A stretch of DNA of 64,000 nucleotides, taken from positions 20,336,001 through 20,400,000 of the forward strand of contig QCXZ01000001.1 of NCBI GenBank assembly GCA_025024175.1, written 5' to 3'. This DNA is from Rhyzopertha dominica. Lineage: Eukaryota > Arthropoda > Insecta > Coleoptera > Bostrichidae. The notes under the pieces were generated by a model that was not told the DNA's origin, did no database searches, and was given only the letters and a program-made list of their open reading frames with translations. This document shows, in pieces, positions 10,693 to 21,447 of the stretch. The position numbers and the translations under genes are program-made. Numbering within the stretch: the first letter of the stretch is position 1; every line of letters starts with the position of its first letter.

Positions 10693-12340
10693 CTTCGGAG
10701 GATGGCATGATGACAATATCAATATGGACGTGTTCAAAGCGTTGTGATGTTAATGGCAAAGTTACAGTAGGTGAAGATACATGCCGGGTTATCTTTGAAC
10801 GCTGACAATCTAGACATCTACGAGTCCATTCTCGGCAGTCTGCTTTGAGTGATGGCCATACAAATCTTCGCGTCATAAGCTTGACTGTTGCTCTGGAACC
10901 AGGATGTGACAAGCGAAGCACAGTATCGAAAGCGATCTTCCGGAACGGTGGAGTAATGAAAGGTCTGGCTGTTGCTGTAGAGACGTCGCACCATAGATAC
11001 GTATCAATCCCTGGGATACGGATACGTTTCAACTGCAGGCTAGAGCCATTTGCCTTGTAACTCTGTAGTTCCTCGTCGTTCTCCTGGGATGCAGCGAGGG
11101 CCTCGAAGTCCAATGTCGCTTGTACAGACTCTATACGAGACAAGAAATCAGCCACAACATTGTTTTTACCTGATACATGCCGGATGTCTGTGGTGAACTG
11201 GCCAATGTAGTCTAGGTATCTAAATTGACGTGGTGTACGCTGGTCTGACTTCTTTGCAAACGCAAAAGTGATGGGTTTGTGATCTGTGTAGACTACATAC
11301 GTTCGGCCTTCCACCATATGCCTGAAATACTTGATAGCAGCGTAAATTGCTAATAGCTCCCGATCATATGCAGCGTATTTCTGCTCAGCGTTGCTCAACT
11401 TTCTGGAGAAATATCCCAACGGCTCCCAGTTGCCTTCCACGAACTGTTGAAGAACTGCGCCTATCGCCACGTCTGAAGCATCGGATGTAATTGACAGCGG
11501 TGCATTAACTTCTGGATGTGCCAGTAGAGCTGCTTGAGCAAGACTTTCTTTGGAGGCATCGAAAGCTGCCTGTACCTCGGGTGTCCACTGCACAGCGATC
11601 TTGCCTTTTACGTTGCCCTGCAACAAACTATTTAACGGTGCTTTTAGCTCCGCAGCCTTTGGAATGAATCTGCGATAAAAATTTAGGGCACCCAGGAACT
11701 GCCTCAGCTGCTTCATATTGTTGGGACGTGGATAATCGCGTATAACCTGGACCTTCGCCGGAGAGGGTTCCGTGCCACAATTAGAAACCATGCATCCTAG
11801 AAATTTGACATGGGGCTGACCAAAGACACATTTTGCAGGATTAATAACCACTCCGAATTCCTTCAGACGTCGAAACAAGATCTCAAGATGACGTAGGTGT
11901 TCTTCCTGTGAGGATGATGCCACCAGAATGTCATCTATGTACGCGTACGTAAAGTCCATGCCTCTAAGAACTTCGTCAATAAAACGTTGGAATGTCTGTG
12001 CAGCATTACGCAATCCGAAGCTCATAAAGGGAAACTCAAAAAGTCTAAATGGCGTCGTGATTGCTGTTTTTTTAATGTCCTCTTGAGCGACGGGAATCTG
12101 GTCAAAGGCACGTACAAGGTCAATCGTGGAAAAAATTGTTTTACCTCTAAGCTGCTGTGCGAAGTCCTGTATATGGCGTACAGGATACTGGTCAGGCAGG
12201 GTTCTTGCATTTAATCGCCTGTAATCACCACACGGTCTCCACTCGTCGCCTTGTTTCGGCACTAGGTGTAGCGGTGATGCCCAGGAACTCTCTGAAGGTC
12301 GTGCTATACCTAACTGCAGCATAGCTTTTCGCTGCCGCAA
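10693..12340 (-). CDS. RT - RNase H - integrase N-terminal part of CsRn1-type pol
   Basis: RT motifs are in order: [54 protein letters not shown] and the catalytic YIDDILVAS (about residue 135). RNase H follows with [42 protein letters not shown] and DFLSRI. The integrase H2C2 zinc finger is [15 protein letters not shown] to CLDCQRSK, and the first core Asp is in HVHIDIV just before the insertion at 10693. The Met at 12340 is not a true start: protein similarity runs upstream into the protease frame, separated by a frameshift near 12335. RT is in the Gag frame. Confidence 0.95.
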
Positions 12341-12953
12341 GCTTCTCTGGAGCCAGACGTCTCGGCTTCTCTACGACTGGTGGACCTGGAGTAGTACGGA
12401 TGTGATGCCTAGTGTTGTGTTTCGCCGTTGCTGGACCGCCTCCAGGGCGTGTAATCTCTGAGTAGCGTTGCAGCAACTGGTGATAGGCAGTGGCGCCGTA
12501 AATCGTTTGCACAGACTGAACGGGTTCTGCAACCACCTGGCCTTTAGAGGTGAGTTGTGTATTTTCGTCCAAAAGCTGCTGATTTCGCACATCCACCAAA
12601 AGTCCGTAGAACGAGAGAAAATCGACGCCAATAATCGGTTTCGAAACGTCCGNAACCACAAACNTCCAAGAGAAACTACGCCGAAGACCGNGATTTAATT
12701 GAATTGTTATGGTACCGTATGTTGCTATCGGAGTTCCGTTAGCCGCAGTAAGCAAATATGTTGACTTCGCCTGCGGGCCTTTAATCAAAGTTCGCGGGTA
12801 AACACAAAGATCGGCACCAGTGTCCACTAAAAATTGTACTTTGGAACTTAAATCGGCGACAAATAATCGGCGCGATGTGGGGCTGCTGTCACTGGCCGCC
12901 ATCAATGACTGCCCTGCTCGTTTCCCGCCGAATGGGAACAGGGGGTTGTACAC
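12225..12953 (-). CDS. Protease and start of pol (frameshifted)
   Basis: This encodes an aspartic protease with [13 protein letters not shown] (active-site Asp) and [12 protein letters not shown] (flap/ILG-like segment), then a linker to RT with [19 protein letters not shown]. Three ambiguous bases (12652-12691) give unknown residues. It overlaps the end of gag by about 50 nt in the -1 frame, which suits Gag-Pol frameshifting as in other Ty3/gypsy elements. After LAAAK the reading frame runs on without RT similarity; RT resumes in another frame, so a small indel near 12335 breaks this copy. Confidence 0.9.
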   Translation of the reverse strand: MYNPLFPFGGKRAGQSLMAASDSSPTSRRLFVADLSSKVQFLVDTGADLCVYPRTLIKGPQAKSTYLLTAANGTPIATYGTITIQLNXGLRRSFSWXFVVXDVSKPIIGVDFLSFYGLLVDVRNQQLLDENTQLTSKGQVVAEPVQSVQTIYGATAYHQLLQRYSEITRPGGGPATAKHNTRHHIRTTPGPPVVEKPRRLAPEKLAAAKSYAAVRYSTTFREFLGITATPSAETRRRVETVW

Positions 12954-13732
12954 TTTTTAGCTTTATTGCCGAAACGAAAATGATACCAGCAAAGTCCACC
13001 GTTGTTACTACGACTTCGCGATCTAGATCTCCCGCGTGACGCTGAACGATTTCGGTAATCGGTTCTCCGCGAAGATGACGTTTCAGCAATCTCGCCCTGC
13101 AGTTGTATCACTTTTGATGTCAATAAAGCCATACTTTCAGTCAACTTTTCTACAGCTATTTCCAGGTTAGTGGGTTGCTGTGGAGGAGTAACTTCTAAGA
13201 CGCTATGCTTAGGGAGGGCCTCAAAAACGGCATCTGCCAATTCCGCCACGGTGTCGTTATCGGCCTTGGCTTGCGTAGCGAGGATGGCTTGCAAAGAAGC
13301 GGGTAGACGTCCTAACCATAACGATCGAACTAATTTGTCGGGGACGGCTGTACCTGCTAGTCCTTGGAGACGACGTAGAAACTGCGAAGGTTTCCTGTCA
13401 CCCATTTCTTCGTGTTCCAGGAGTCGGCGAGTTTTCTCTTCTTGCGTTGTGCTCAAGCGTCGAATAATTTCTGTTTTAATTTTCTCGTATTTTCCGGTTG
13501 ACGGCGGTCGAGAAATGATGTCGCGCACTTCTGATATATAGTTCGAATCTAAATTGCCAACTACGTAGTTGTATTTAGTTTCATCACTCGAGATACCGCC
13601 AATTGAAAACTGGGTTTCAATTTGTAAAAACCACCCTTCCGGATCGTTTGGCCAGAAAGGCGGAATGCGGATTGAAACGCGTTCCACAGCGGCGTTACGA
13701 ATGTCGGACGTACATACGTTTTCGGTGGCCAT
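12902..13732 (-). CDS. Gag of CsRn1-type element
   Basis: 276 residues, starting MATENVCTSDIRNAAVERV. Residues about 20-170 form the capsid-like part (IPPFWPNDPEGWFLQIETQF, LLEHEEMGDRKPSQFLRRLQ). A Glu/Leu-rich helix follows, then an Arg-Ser repeat (about 225-243) and a single zinc-binding [18 protein letters not shown]. This has the spacing C-x2-H-x9-C-x3-C, the CHCC variant specific to CsRn1-clade elements rather than the usual CCHC knuckle. The frame is intact, so Gag from this copy would be full length. Confidence 0.93.
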   Translation of the reverse strand: MATENVCTSDIRNAAVERVSIRIPPFWPNDPEGWFLQIETQFSIGGISSDETKYNYVVGNLDSNYISEVRDIISRPPSTGKYEKIKTEIIRRLSTTQEEKTRRLLEHEEMGDRKPSQFLRRLQGLAGTAVPDKLVRSLWLGRLPASLQAILATQAKADNDTVAELADAVFEALPKHSVLEVTPPQQPTNLEIAVEKLTESMALLTSKVIQLQGEIAETSSSRRTDYRNRSASRGRSRSRSRSNNGGLCWYHFRFGNKAKKCTTPCSHSAGNEQGSH

Positions 13733-13820
13733 GTCACGCTTACACTCTTTTACACAAAAAAAATATTAAAAGTTCACGTAAAGAAAATTACACACGAATT
13801 GCGTCGCGGTTTTACTTTAG

Positions 13821-13839
13821 AATCACGTCGGGGTCACCA
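13821..13839 (-). other. Primer binding site, tRNA-Trp
   Basis: The + strand here equals the 3' end of eukaryotic tRNA-Trp including CCA (AATCACGTCGGGGTCACCA), so the element's RNA would pair with it. It is three bases inside the 5' LTR. tRNA-Trp priming is characteristic of the CsRn1 clade. Confidence 0.93.
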
Positions 13840-13842
13840 ATT

Positions 13843-14344
13843 TGTGGGGGTGTGTGCGTGTGATTAAAACGACCAAGTTGAATTAGATTCACAGTTTATT
13901 TCTCGTGCGATACGTTAGCTTCTATTCGAACGCGAGCTAAGACTAGACTGTACAAAAATCTTATTCCTAACCAGTAAGAAAATTGTAGTGGGGTTAATAT
14001 TGAAATTGCCTGGAAAGTCCGAGCCCTTTGTCGGCGAGGATTAGTGAGATAAGGGCAAGGTTAGTTTACAGCGGATATCGAGAGAATAGAATAGTAAAAG
14101 TTATACAAAGCGAAGCGGTAGAAGGTAATAAAATATTTGTCGGCAAAACAAGTTGAAAGAAGGTTAGTCAGCATGCGAAGTATTTGGAAAAACCCAAAGT
14201 AGGTAGTAGTTATGCTTAAACCGAAATTTAGAAGCGATAGATAGATAGTTTTAGAAATATTTACGTTTAACATTAATATATACATAGGAAATTTACGATT
14301 AATATATACAATATAATTACAAATATATGGTAGTGATCCCCACA
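13843..14344 (-). repeat. 5' LTR of CsRn1-type element
   Basis: 502 bp, 98.8% identical to 7984-8485 by my count, with the same terminal TGTGGGG/CCCCACA. Confidence 0.95.
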
Positions 14345-14588
14345 GTACAATTCAAACGATACGCGGTAACCACCGATTTAATGATGTTGGACGAGAGCAA
14401 AACACAGTATAGTATACACATTGCTGAACAAAAGAAAAAATAGAAAATCTATGTATGTTCTAAATTGTACCTATTAAAATATATTGATTATCAAACGCAA
14501 TAAATAATTTAAAATTTAACAAAAATCAGCGTTGCCAACATACTCAATTTTTTTATTTCATGACAAACGTTTACAACTTTTAATTATA

Positions 14589-14933
14589 CAGGGTTTCTAT
14601 AAATAATTCAGGCATCCAGGGCGATTATTGAAATTATCGATTAAATTAATTTGCCGCCTCTCAGGAAAGTGACGTATACTTGTCATCTGTCGATTCTTGA
14701 ATTATTTGACATATTTCAATGACAAAACGCCTGGGAGTGTGTATTTTCAACATATTCTGTAGTGTTTTGTACGATAACTAACTTTAGGGTTGCAGAATGC
14801 TCACATTTCGGAGCTGCATGTGGTGTGACATTGATCTGCAACCTTCAGTTTTATCGCCGTGCATATTGGGCCGTGCATATTGTAGCTTGGCAGCAGTTAC
14901 AAAAGAGCGGCACAAAGAATTAAGAAATCCCTG
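14589..14933. mobile_element. MITE with CAGGGTTTCTATAAAT end, copy 1
   Basis: About 345 bp, starting at CAGGGTTTCTATAAATAATTC after TA and ending CCCTG before TA, which suggests a mariner/Tc1-type TA duplication. It matches 31521-31927 closely for most of its length, but its right end is shortened. Confidence 0.75.
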
Positions 14934-16828
14934 TATATATTTATTAATTACTGCAATTTGCGAACAGGTGAGTTGTAGCAAAATTTGTCCATTTAACATG
15001 AATTAATTTAGAATCTGAAATATCAGCATTCTATAAATGAATGTTAAACAACCAACACTTTTATCGTGTTAATAGTCAGGTTCACAAACTTTGTTATTAT
15101 TATATACAACTGATATCTTATACCTTTTTCGGAAGCTTCGTGTTATATTCTCATGTAGATATAAACCTTCACAAAACTGCTTTCACTTACATACTTCAGA
15201 GACCGATGAGCTGTTTGGGAATGAAGACTATTTGGTGATAGTGAACATACATCGTTTAGTAAAACTATGTTTTATTTGCTTTTGCTGGATCATCAGAATT
15301 TACAGCTGTTTGTCGTGTAATATATTCTTCAAAAACTCTTTTGATCCCCAGCTGGGAAATTAAGTAAATCGAATCGCTATTATTTTGATAGCTTTATAGT
15401 ATATTCTCATCGACAAAATTTTCTAAAATAAAAAGAATTTTAACAGATAATATGTAATCCCAAATACTTATTAGCCCAAACACTACTTATCTTACTGTAA
15501 AATGATTTCCTGCCTAGTCATACTGCACTATCCCTCAAAAGCTCTGACAATGAATGCAATGCTGAATACCTTGTTCCAATAAAGTTTTTGATACAAAAAT
15601 TTTAAAGGAGTGTAACATATGTTTACCTATCTTCAGAGATAGCAAATAAGTTGTTTAGATCATGACATGTACAAATATCTTTTTTTTTGTTAAAGAGGGC
15701 CGAAAAGAACAACAAAACTGCTTATGCGTAAAGTACCAAAATCTGTATTTATTAATTTAATAATAATAAACTACGAACTTTTTATTGTACATAGCAGTAC
15801 TGGTCAATGTAAATTCTACTACAAATATTCCTTTTTATTTGAGAAAATACTTTTATACTGACAGATGCGACGACGTTAACGCTAATACTTGATGATCTAC
15901 TTCGTGAAAAAAATGCGACGCTCTTTTTGGCGTGAATGTATCGATATGATATGATATCTAGAAGTCTGGGCACTTATTGAAAACAATCGTTGATATTCAG
16001 GGAGTATGAGATGATAAAACGATGCTATAAATGCACAGAAATGTAAATGGGAATGTACGCAGCATTCACCGCAATAAATTTTAATTCATACTGTACATAT
16101 AAAATTTAATTAGGTACTGGCTTAACAACTTAAACCTATTACAGTGAAAAAGTTTTAATACGACTGTGACTAGTCTGACACATAGCAGATAATGACTAAA
16201 GCTGACATCAGGCGGAACACGACACGAAGATAAAATCCACATTTGCGGCTATTGTCAGTCGACGGGTTTCTAGCTAGAGGGTGATCCTGACATACCCGCG
16301 TTTAAAATTCGTTTAAGCGAACGAGGTAACAGATGCAACAGTTTGGAATAGGGGGAAGAAGATTACCATATTTGATTGAAATATTGCGAAAGCAACTTCA
16401 TTTGAATTTATCCATATAAAATATGCTTTATTAGTTTGGGCATTTAAATTTAATACTTTTTTCCATAACCTTCAGAATGTGCGAGTAAGAATTGCTGCTC
16501 ATAAAAATAGCATCGAGAATGCTTTATAGATTGGAAAAAAAATTGAAGTTTTATCACACCCTACATACTTAAAGAATTAATGAGCGTTCTGTTCTTTAAT
16601 TTTTGAGCTTGTCAAGCTCTTTTAGTGATTAAGGAGCAAAATGAACCTCATGTGCTGCAGCCATGTCCGCAAATCTTATTTTCCCTATGCTTGCAATACA
16701 CCATGAGAATAATAATAAAAACAGTCATAACATTGCAACAATAACGTTGCTTTCTTATTTCTTTACCGGGATATGTCATAAGCTTTGACCACGCTAGTCG
16801 ATAGAGAGGTATACGCATGACCGTATGG
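14934..16828 (+). other. Intron 1 stretch, no gene
   Basis: Mostly AT-rich unique sequence. About 16190-16340 is GC-richer and non-repetitive. The last 80 bases belong to a repeat that has an inverted partner at about 22400-22560. Confidence 0.4.
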
Positions 16829-16849
16829 TAGGGTCCGTTAAGTTAGATC

Positions 16850-19070
16850 CGCCATGTTGAGCAATTTTTTTGAAAACATTGCTCCAGCTAGCTCTACTAT
16901 TATAAAAGCTAGCTCCACCTTACTTGAGTAGTTATAACCTCATCATTTCAGGGGGTGCTAACTTAACATTATCCTCGCCATGGCCTCAAATCTGTTTCAA
17001 AACCTAGCTCCAGCTTGCCCAGAGCTAGCTCCAGCTAGCTCCACTATTATAAAAGCTAGCTCCACCTTACTTGAGTAGTTATAAGCTCATCATTTCGGGG
17101 AGTGCTAACTTAACGTTATCCTCGCCATGGTCTCAAATCTGTTTCAAAACCTAGCTCCAGCTTACCCAGAGCTAGCTCCACTAAAGAGAAAGCTAACTCC
17201 ACCTTACTTGAGTAGTTATAAGCTCATCATTTCGGGGACTGCTAACTTAACGTTATCCTCGCCATGGCCTCAAATCTGTTTCAAAACCTAGCTCCAGCTT
17301 GTCCAGAGCTAGCTCCAGCTAGCTTCACTAAAGAGAACGCTAGTTCCACCTTACTTGAGTAGTTATAAGCTCATCATTTCGGGGAGTGATAACTTAACGT
17401 TATCCTCGCCAAGGCCTCAAATCTGTTTCAAAACCTAGCTCCAGCTTGCCCAGAGCTAGCTCCAGCTATCTCCACTAAAGAGAAAGCTAGCTCCACCTTA
17501 CTTGAGTAGTTATAAGCTCATCATTNCGGGGGGTGCTAACTTAACGTTATCCTCGTTATTGCCTCAAATCTGTTTCAAAACCTAGCTCCAGCTTGCCCAG
17601 AGCTAGCTCCAGCTAGCTCCACTAAAGAGAACGCTAGCTCCACCTTACTTGAGTAGTTATAAGCTCATTATTTCGGGGAGTGATAACTTAACGTTATCTT
17701 CGCCATGGCTTCAAATCTGATTCAAAACCTAGCTCCAGCTTGCCCAGAGCTAGCTCCAGCTAGCTCCACTATATAGAAAGCTAGCTCCACTTTACTTGAG
17801 TAGTTATAGGCTCATCATTTCTGGGGGTGCTAACTTAACGCCATCCTCGCCAGTGTTTCAAATATGTTTCAAAACCTAGCTCCAGCTTGCCCAGAGCTAG
17901 CTCCAGCTAGCTCCACTATAGAGAAAGCTAGCTCTATCTTACTTGAGTAGTTATAAGCTCATCATTTAGGGGGGTGCTCAATAAACCCTATCCTCGCCAC
18001 TGTTTCAAATTTGTTTCAAAACCTAGCTCCAGCTTGCCCAGAGCTAGCTCCAGCTAGCTCCAGCTAGCTCCAGCTAGCTCCTCTATTATAAAAGCTAGCT
18101 CCACCTTACTTGAGTAGTTATAAGCTCATCATTTCGGGGAGTGATAACTTAACGTTATCCTCGCCATGGCCTCAAATCTGTTTCAAAACCTAGCTCCAGC
18201 TTGCCCAGAGCTAGCTCCAGCTAGCTCCACTAAAGAGAAAGCTAGCTCCATCTTACTTGAGTAGTTATAAGCTCATCATTGCGGGGGGTGCTAACTTAAC
18301 ATTATCCTCGCCATTGCCTCAAATCTGTTTCAAAACCTAGCTTCAGCTTGCCCAGAGCTAGCTCCAGCTAGCTTCACTAAAGAGAAAGCTAGCTCCATCT
18401 TACTTGAGTAGTTATAAGCTCATCATTGCGGGGGTGCTAACTTAACGTTATCCTCGTTATTGCCTCAAATCTGTTTCAAAACCTAGCTCCAGCTTGCCCA
18501 GAGCTAGCTCCAGCTAGCTCCACTAAAGAGAACGCTAGCTCCACCTTACTTGAGTAGTTATAAGCTCATCATTTCGGGGAGTGATAACTTAACGTTATCC
18601 TCGCCATGGCTTCAAATCTGATTAAAACCTAGCTCCAGCTTGCCCAGAGCTAGCTCCAGCTAGGTCCACTAAAGAGAAAGCTAGCTCCATCTTACTTGAG
18701 TAGTTATAAGCTCATCATTGCGGGGGGTGCTAACTTAACGTTATCCTCGCCATTGCCTGAAATCTGTTTCAAAACCTAGCTCCTGGTAGCCCAGAGCTAG
18801 CTCCAGCTAGCTCCACTATAGAGAAAGCTAGCTCCACTTTACTTGAGTAGTTATAGGCTCATCATTTCTGGGGGTGCTAACTTAACGCCATCCTCGCCAG
18901 TGTTTCAAATATGTTTCAAAACCTAGCTCCAGCTTGCCCAGAGCTAGCTCCAGCTAGCTCCACTATAGAGAAAGCTAGCTCTATCTTACTTGAGTAGTTA
19001 TAAGCTCATCATTTAGGGGGGTGCTCAATAAACCCTATCCTCGCCACTGTTTCAAATTTGTTTCAAAACC
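16850..19070 (+). repeat. Left arm: about 15 tandem 147-bp units
   Basis: The landmark TACTTGAGTAGTTATA recurs at 16921, 17068, 17205, 17352, 17499, 17646, 17793, 17940, 18107, 18254, 18401, 18547, 18693, 18840 and 18987. Spacing is 147 in most cases, with 137, 146 and 167 as exceptions; the 167 comes from two extra AGCTAGCTCC decamers. Each unit holds CTAACTTAACG, TCCTCGCCATGG and a run of GAGCTAGCTCCAGCTAGCTC. Confidence 0.93.
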
Positions 19071-19084
19071 TAGCAAAAACTAGC

Positions 19085-20630
19085 ATTCCCTATAGTGGAG
19101 CCAGCCCTCCCTATAGTGGAGTTAGCTGGAGCTAGCCCTGGGCTACCTGGAGCTAAGTTTTGAAACAGATCTGAAACAGTTGCGAGGATGGAGTTAAGTT
19201 GGCACCCTCCGAAATGATGAGCTTATAACTACTCAAGTAAAGTTGAGCTAGCTTTCTCTATAGTGGAGCTAGCTGGAGCTAGCTCTGGACTACCAGGAGC
19301 TAGGTTTTGAAACAGATTTGAGGCAATGGCGAGGATAACGTTAAGTTAGCACCCCCCGCAATGATGAGCTTATAACTACTCAAGTAAGGTGGAGCTAGCT
19401 TTCTCTTTAGTGGAGCTAGCTGGAGCTAGCTTTGGGCAAGCTGGAGCTAGGTTTTGAAACAGATTTGAGGCCATGGCTAGGATAACGTTAAGTTAGCACT
19501 CCCCGAAATGATGAGCTTATAACTATTCAAGTAAGGTGGAGCTAGCTTTATCTTTAGTGGAGCTAGCTGAAACTAGCTCTGGGCAAGCTGGAGCTAGGTT
19601 TTGAAACAGATTTGAGGCCATGGCGAGGATAACGTTAAGTTAGCACCCCCCGCAATGATGAGCTTATAACTACTCAAGTAAGGTGGAGCTAGCGTTCTCT
19701 TTAGTGGATCTAGCTGGAGCTAGCTCTGGGCAAGCTGGAGCTAGGTTTTGAAACAGATTTGAGGCCATGGCGAGGATAATGTTAAGTTAGCACTCCCCGA
19801 AATGATGAGCTTATAACTACTCAAGTAAGGTGGAGCTAGCTTTCTCTTTAGTGGAGCTAGCTGGAGCTAGCTCTGGGCAAGCTGGAGCTAGGTTTTGAGA
19901 CAGATTTGAGGCCATGGCGAGGATAATGTTAAGTTAGCACCCCCGCAATGATGAGCTTATAACTACTCAAGTAAGGTGGAGCTAGCTTTCCCTTTAGTGG
20001 TGCTAGCTGAAACTAGTTCTGGGCAAGCTGGAGCTAGGTTTTGAAACAGATTTGAGGCCATGGTGAAGATAACGTTAAGTTAGCACTCCCCGAAATGATG
20101 AGCTTATAACTATTCAATTAAGTTGGAGCTAGCTTTCTCTTTAGTGGAGCTAGCTGGAGCTAGCTCTGGGCAAGCTGGAGCTAAGTTTTTGAACAGATTT
20201 GAGGCCATGGCGAGGATAGCGTTAAGTTAGCACCCCCGCAATGATGAGCTTATAACTACTCGAGTAAGGTGGAGCTAGCTTTCTCTTTAATGGAGCTAGC
20301 TGAAACTAGCCCTGGGCAAGCTGGAGCTAGGTTTTGAAACAGATTTCAGGCCATGGCGAGGATAACGTTAAGTTAGCACCCCCCGCACTGATGAGCTTAT
20401 AACTACTCAAGTAAGGTGGAGCTAGCTTTCTCTTTAGTGGAGCTAGCTGGAGCTAGCTCTGGGTAAGCTGGAGCTAGGTTTTGAAACAGATTTGAGGCCG
20501 TGGCGAGGATAACGTTAAGTTAGCACTCCCCGAAATGATGAGCTTATAACTACTCAAGTAAGGTGGAGCTAGCTTTTATAATAGTGGAGCTAGCTGGAGC
20601 TAGCTCAGGGCAGTCTGGAGCAATGTTTTA
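19085..20630 (-). repeat. Right arm: about 10 inverted 147-bp units
   Basis: This is the same unit in reverse orientation. The landmark CTCAAGTA recurs at 19232, 19379, 19526, 19673, 19820, 19966, 20113, 20259, 20406 and 20553, spaced 146-147 bp. The arm is about five units shorter than the left arm. Confidence 0.93.
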
Positions 20631-20678
20631 AAAAAAATTGCTCAACATGGCGGAGCTAACTTAACGGTCCCCGTATGG

Positions 20679-21447
20679 CAACTGTATGCAACTGCGGCCC
20701 AGATTCGTAGTCGGTGTGGGAGAGAGAGGTCTAGTAAGAAATGCAATATAGTGGTAAAGGCGCTAGCCAGTGGCATGCATAACCATACATTCGGTGTGGT
20801 ATTTGTGTGAAGTTTTTTTGAAATAACAAAAATGTGAATGTATTGTGTGGTGCTGAACTGTAACAGTAATTATTCCGATTGAGCTTTATACGCAAACAAA
20901 TTTTTAAATCGTCGAAATGCTCCACATGTAGGGATCATCTTTATCGAACAAATGTTTCAGACACAGCTACACTTCATCTACACATACTATTTTAAAATCT
21001 AGAAGACGGCTAAATCATTCAAATCAGATCGTTTCACAGTTAAAAAAATATATATTTTAACCAAATATATTTTGACAATGTAGTCGATGAATTGTTTTCA
21101 AACACATATTCTATTTCGATTCCTTGTAAAGAACACGAAGCAGAAATATTATCAAAATTTTGTTTATTGTTATATTATAATGGGAATTAAATAGTACTAT
21201 AAACACAACGACAGAGATACTGATAAATCAAGTGCAAGAAAGAAGAAGGAATCTAAGTTACAGTTTTTTTTTAATTTTTAGATCTCCTTGTATGTGTATT
21301 TTTAATAAACGTTGACTGCAGGAGCACCATTTTTATTTCCTAACACTCTTATTTGATATACCTCTGAAGTTTAGTGTGAAATAAGTATTACCCTTATAAT
21401 ATAAGAAATACATATATAGAGTAGTCGTATTTCTGTACTGATTTTAC
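20679..21447 (+). other. Intron 1 stretch, repeat flank
   Basis: The first 70 bases continue the repeat that the foldback element entered (TTCGTAGTCGGTGTGG, GAGAGAGAG). The rest is AT-rich with no gene. Confidence 0.4.

Larger units (their letters stand above)
7980..14348 (-). mobile_element. Ty3/gypsy LTR retrotransposon, CsRn1 clade, near complete
   Basis: The element lies between GTAC duplications (7980-7983 and 14345-14348) and is transcribed leftward, antisense to the receptor. In its own order it has a 5' LTR (13843-14344), tRNA-Trp primer site, gag, protease, RT, RNase H, integrase with GPY/F module, polypurine tract and 3' LTR (7984-8485). The CsRn1 assignment rests on the tRNA-Trp primer and the unusual CHCC finger in Gag, both defining traits of that clade (Kabuki of Bombyx belongs to it). 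It is interrupted by a hAT-type element in integrase and has one frameshift before RT, so this copy is not autonomous now. Confidence 0.95.
16829..20670. mobile_element. Foldback element: two opposed arrays of a 147-bp repeat
   Basis: The 3,842-bp element is bounded by CCGTATGG on both sides (16821-16828, 20671-20678; exact 8 bp). The ends are inverted: GGGTCCGTTAAGTTAG then CCGCCATGTTGAGC on the left, mirrored on the right as GCTCAACATGGCGG then CTAACTTAACGGTCC. The inside is a giant imperfect palindrome whose axis is near 19070-19085. No transposase frame is present. An 8-bp duplication with long inverted ends would fit hAT, P or Mutator-like mobilisation; the superfamily is unresolved. Confidence 0.9.

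Noticed and set aside
13170..13541. 123-codon + strand open frame
   Set aside because: Shadow of the Gag frame on the other strand.
16840..19070. Regularly spaced repeats resembling a CRISPR array
   Set aside because: Units are contiguous 147-bp tandem repeats without unique spacers, in an insect genome and in a transposon-like palindrome.
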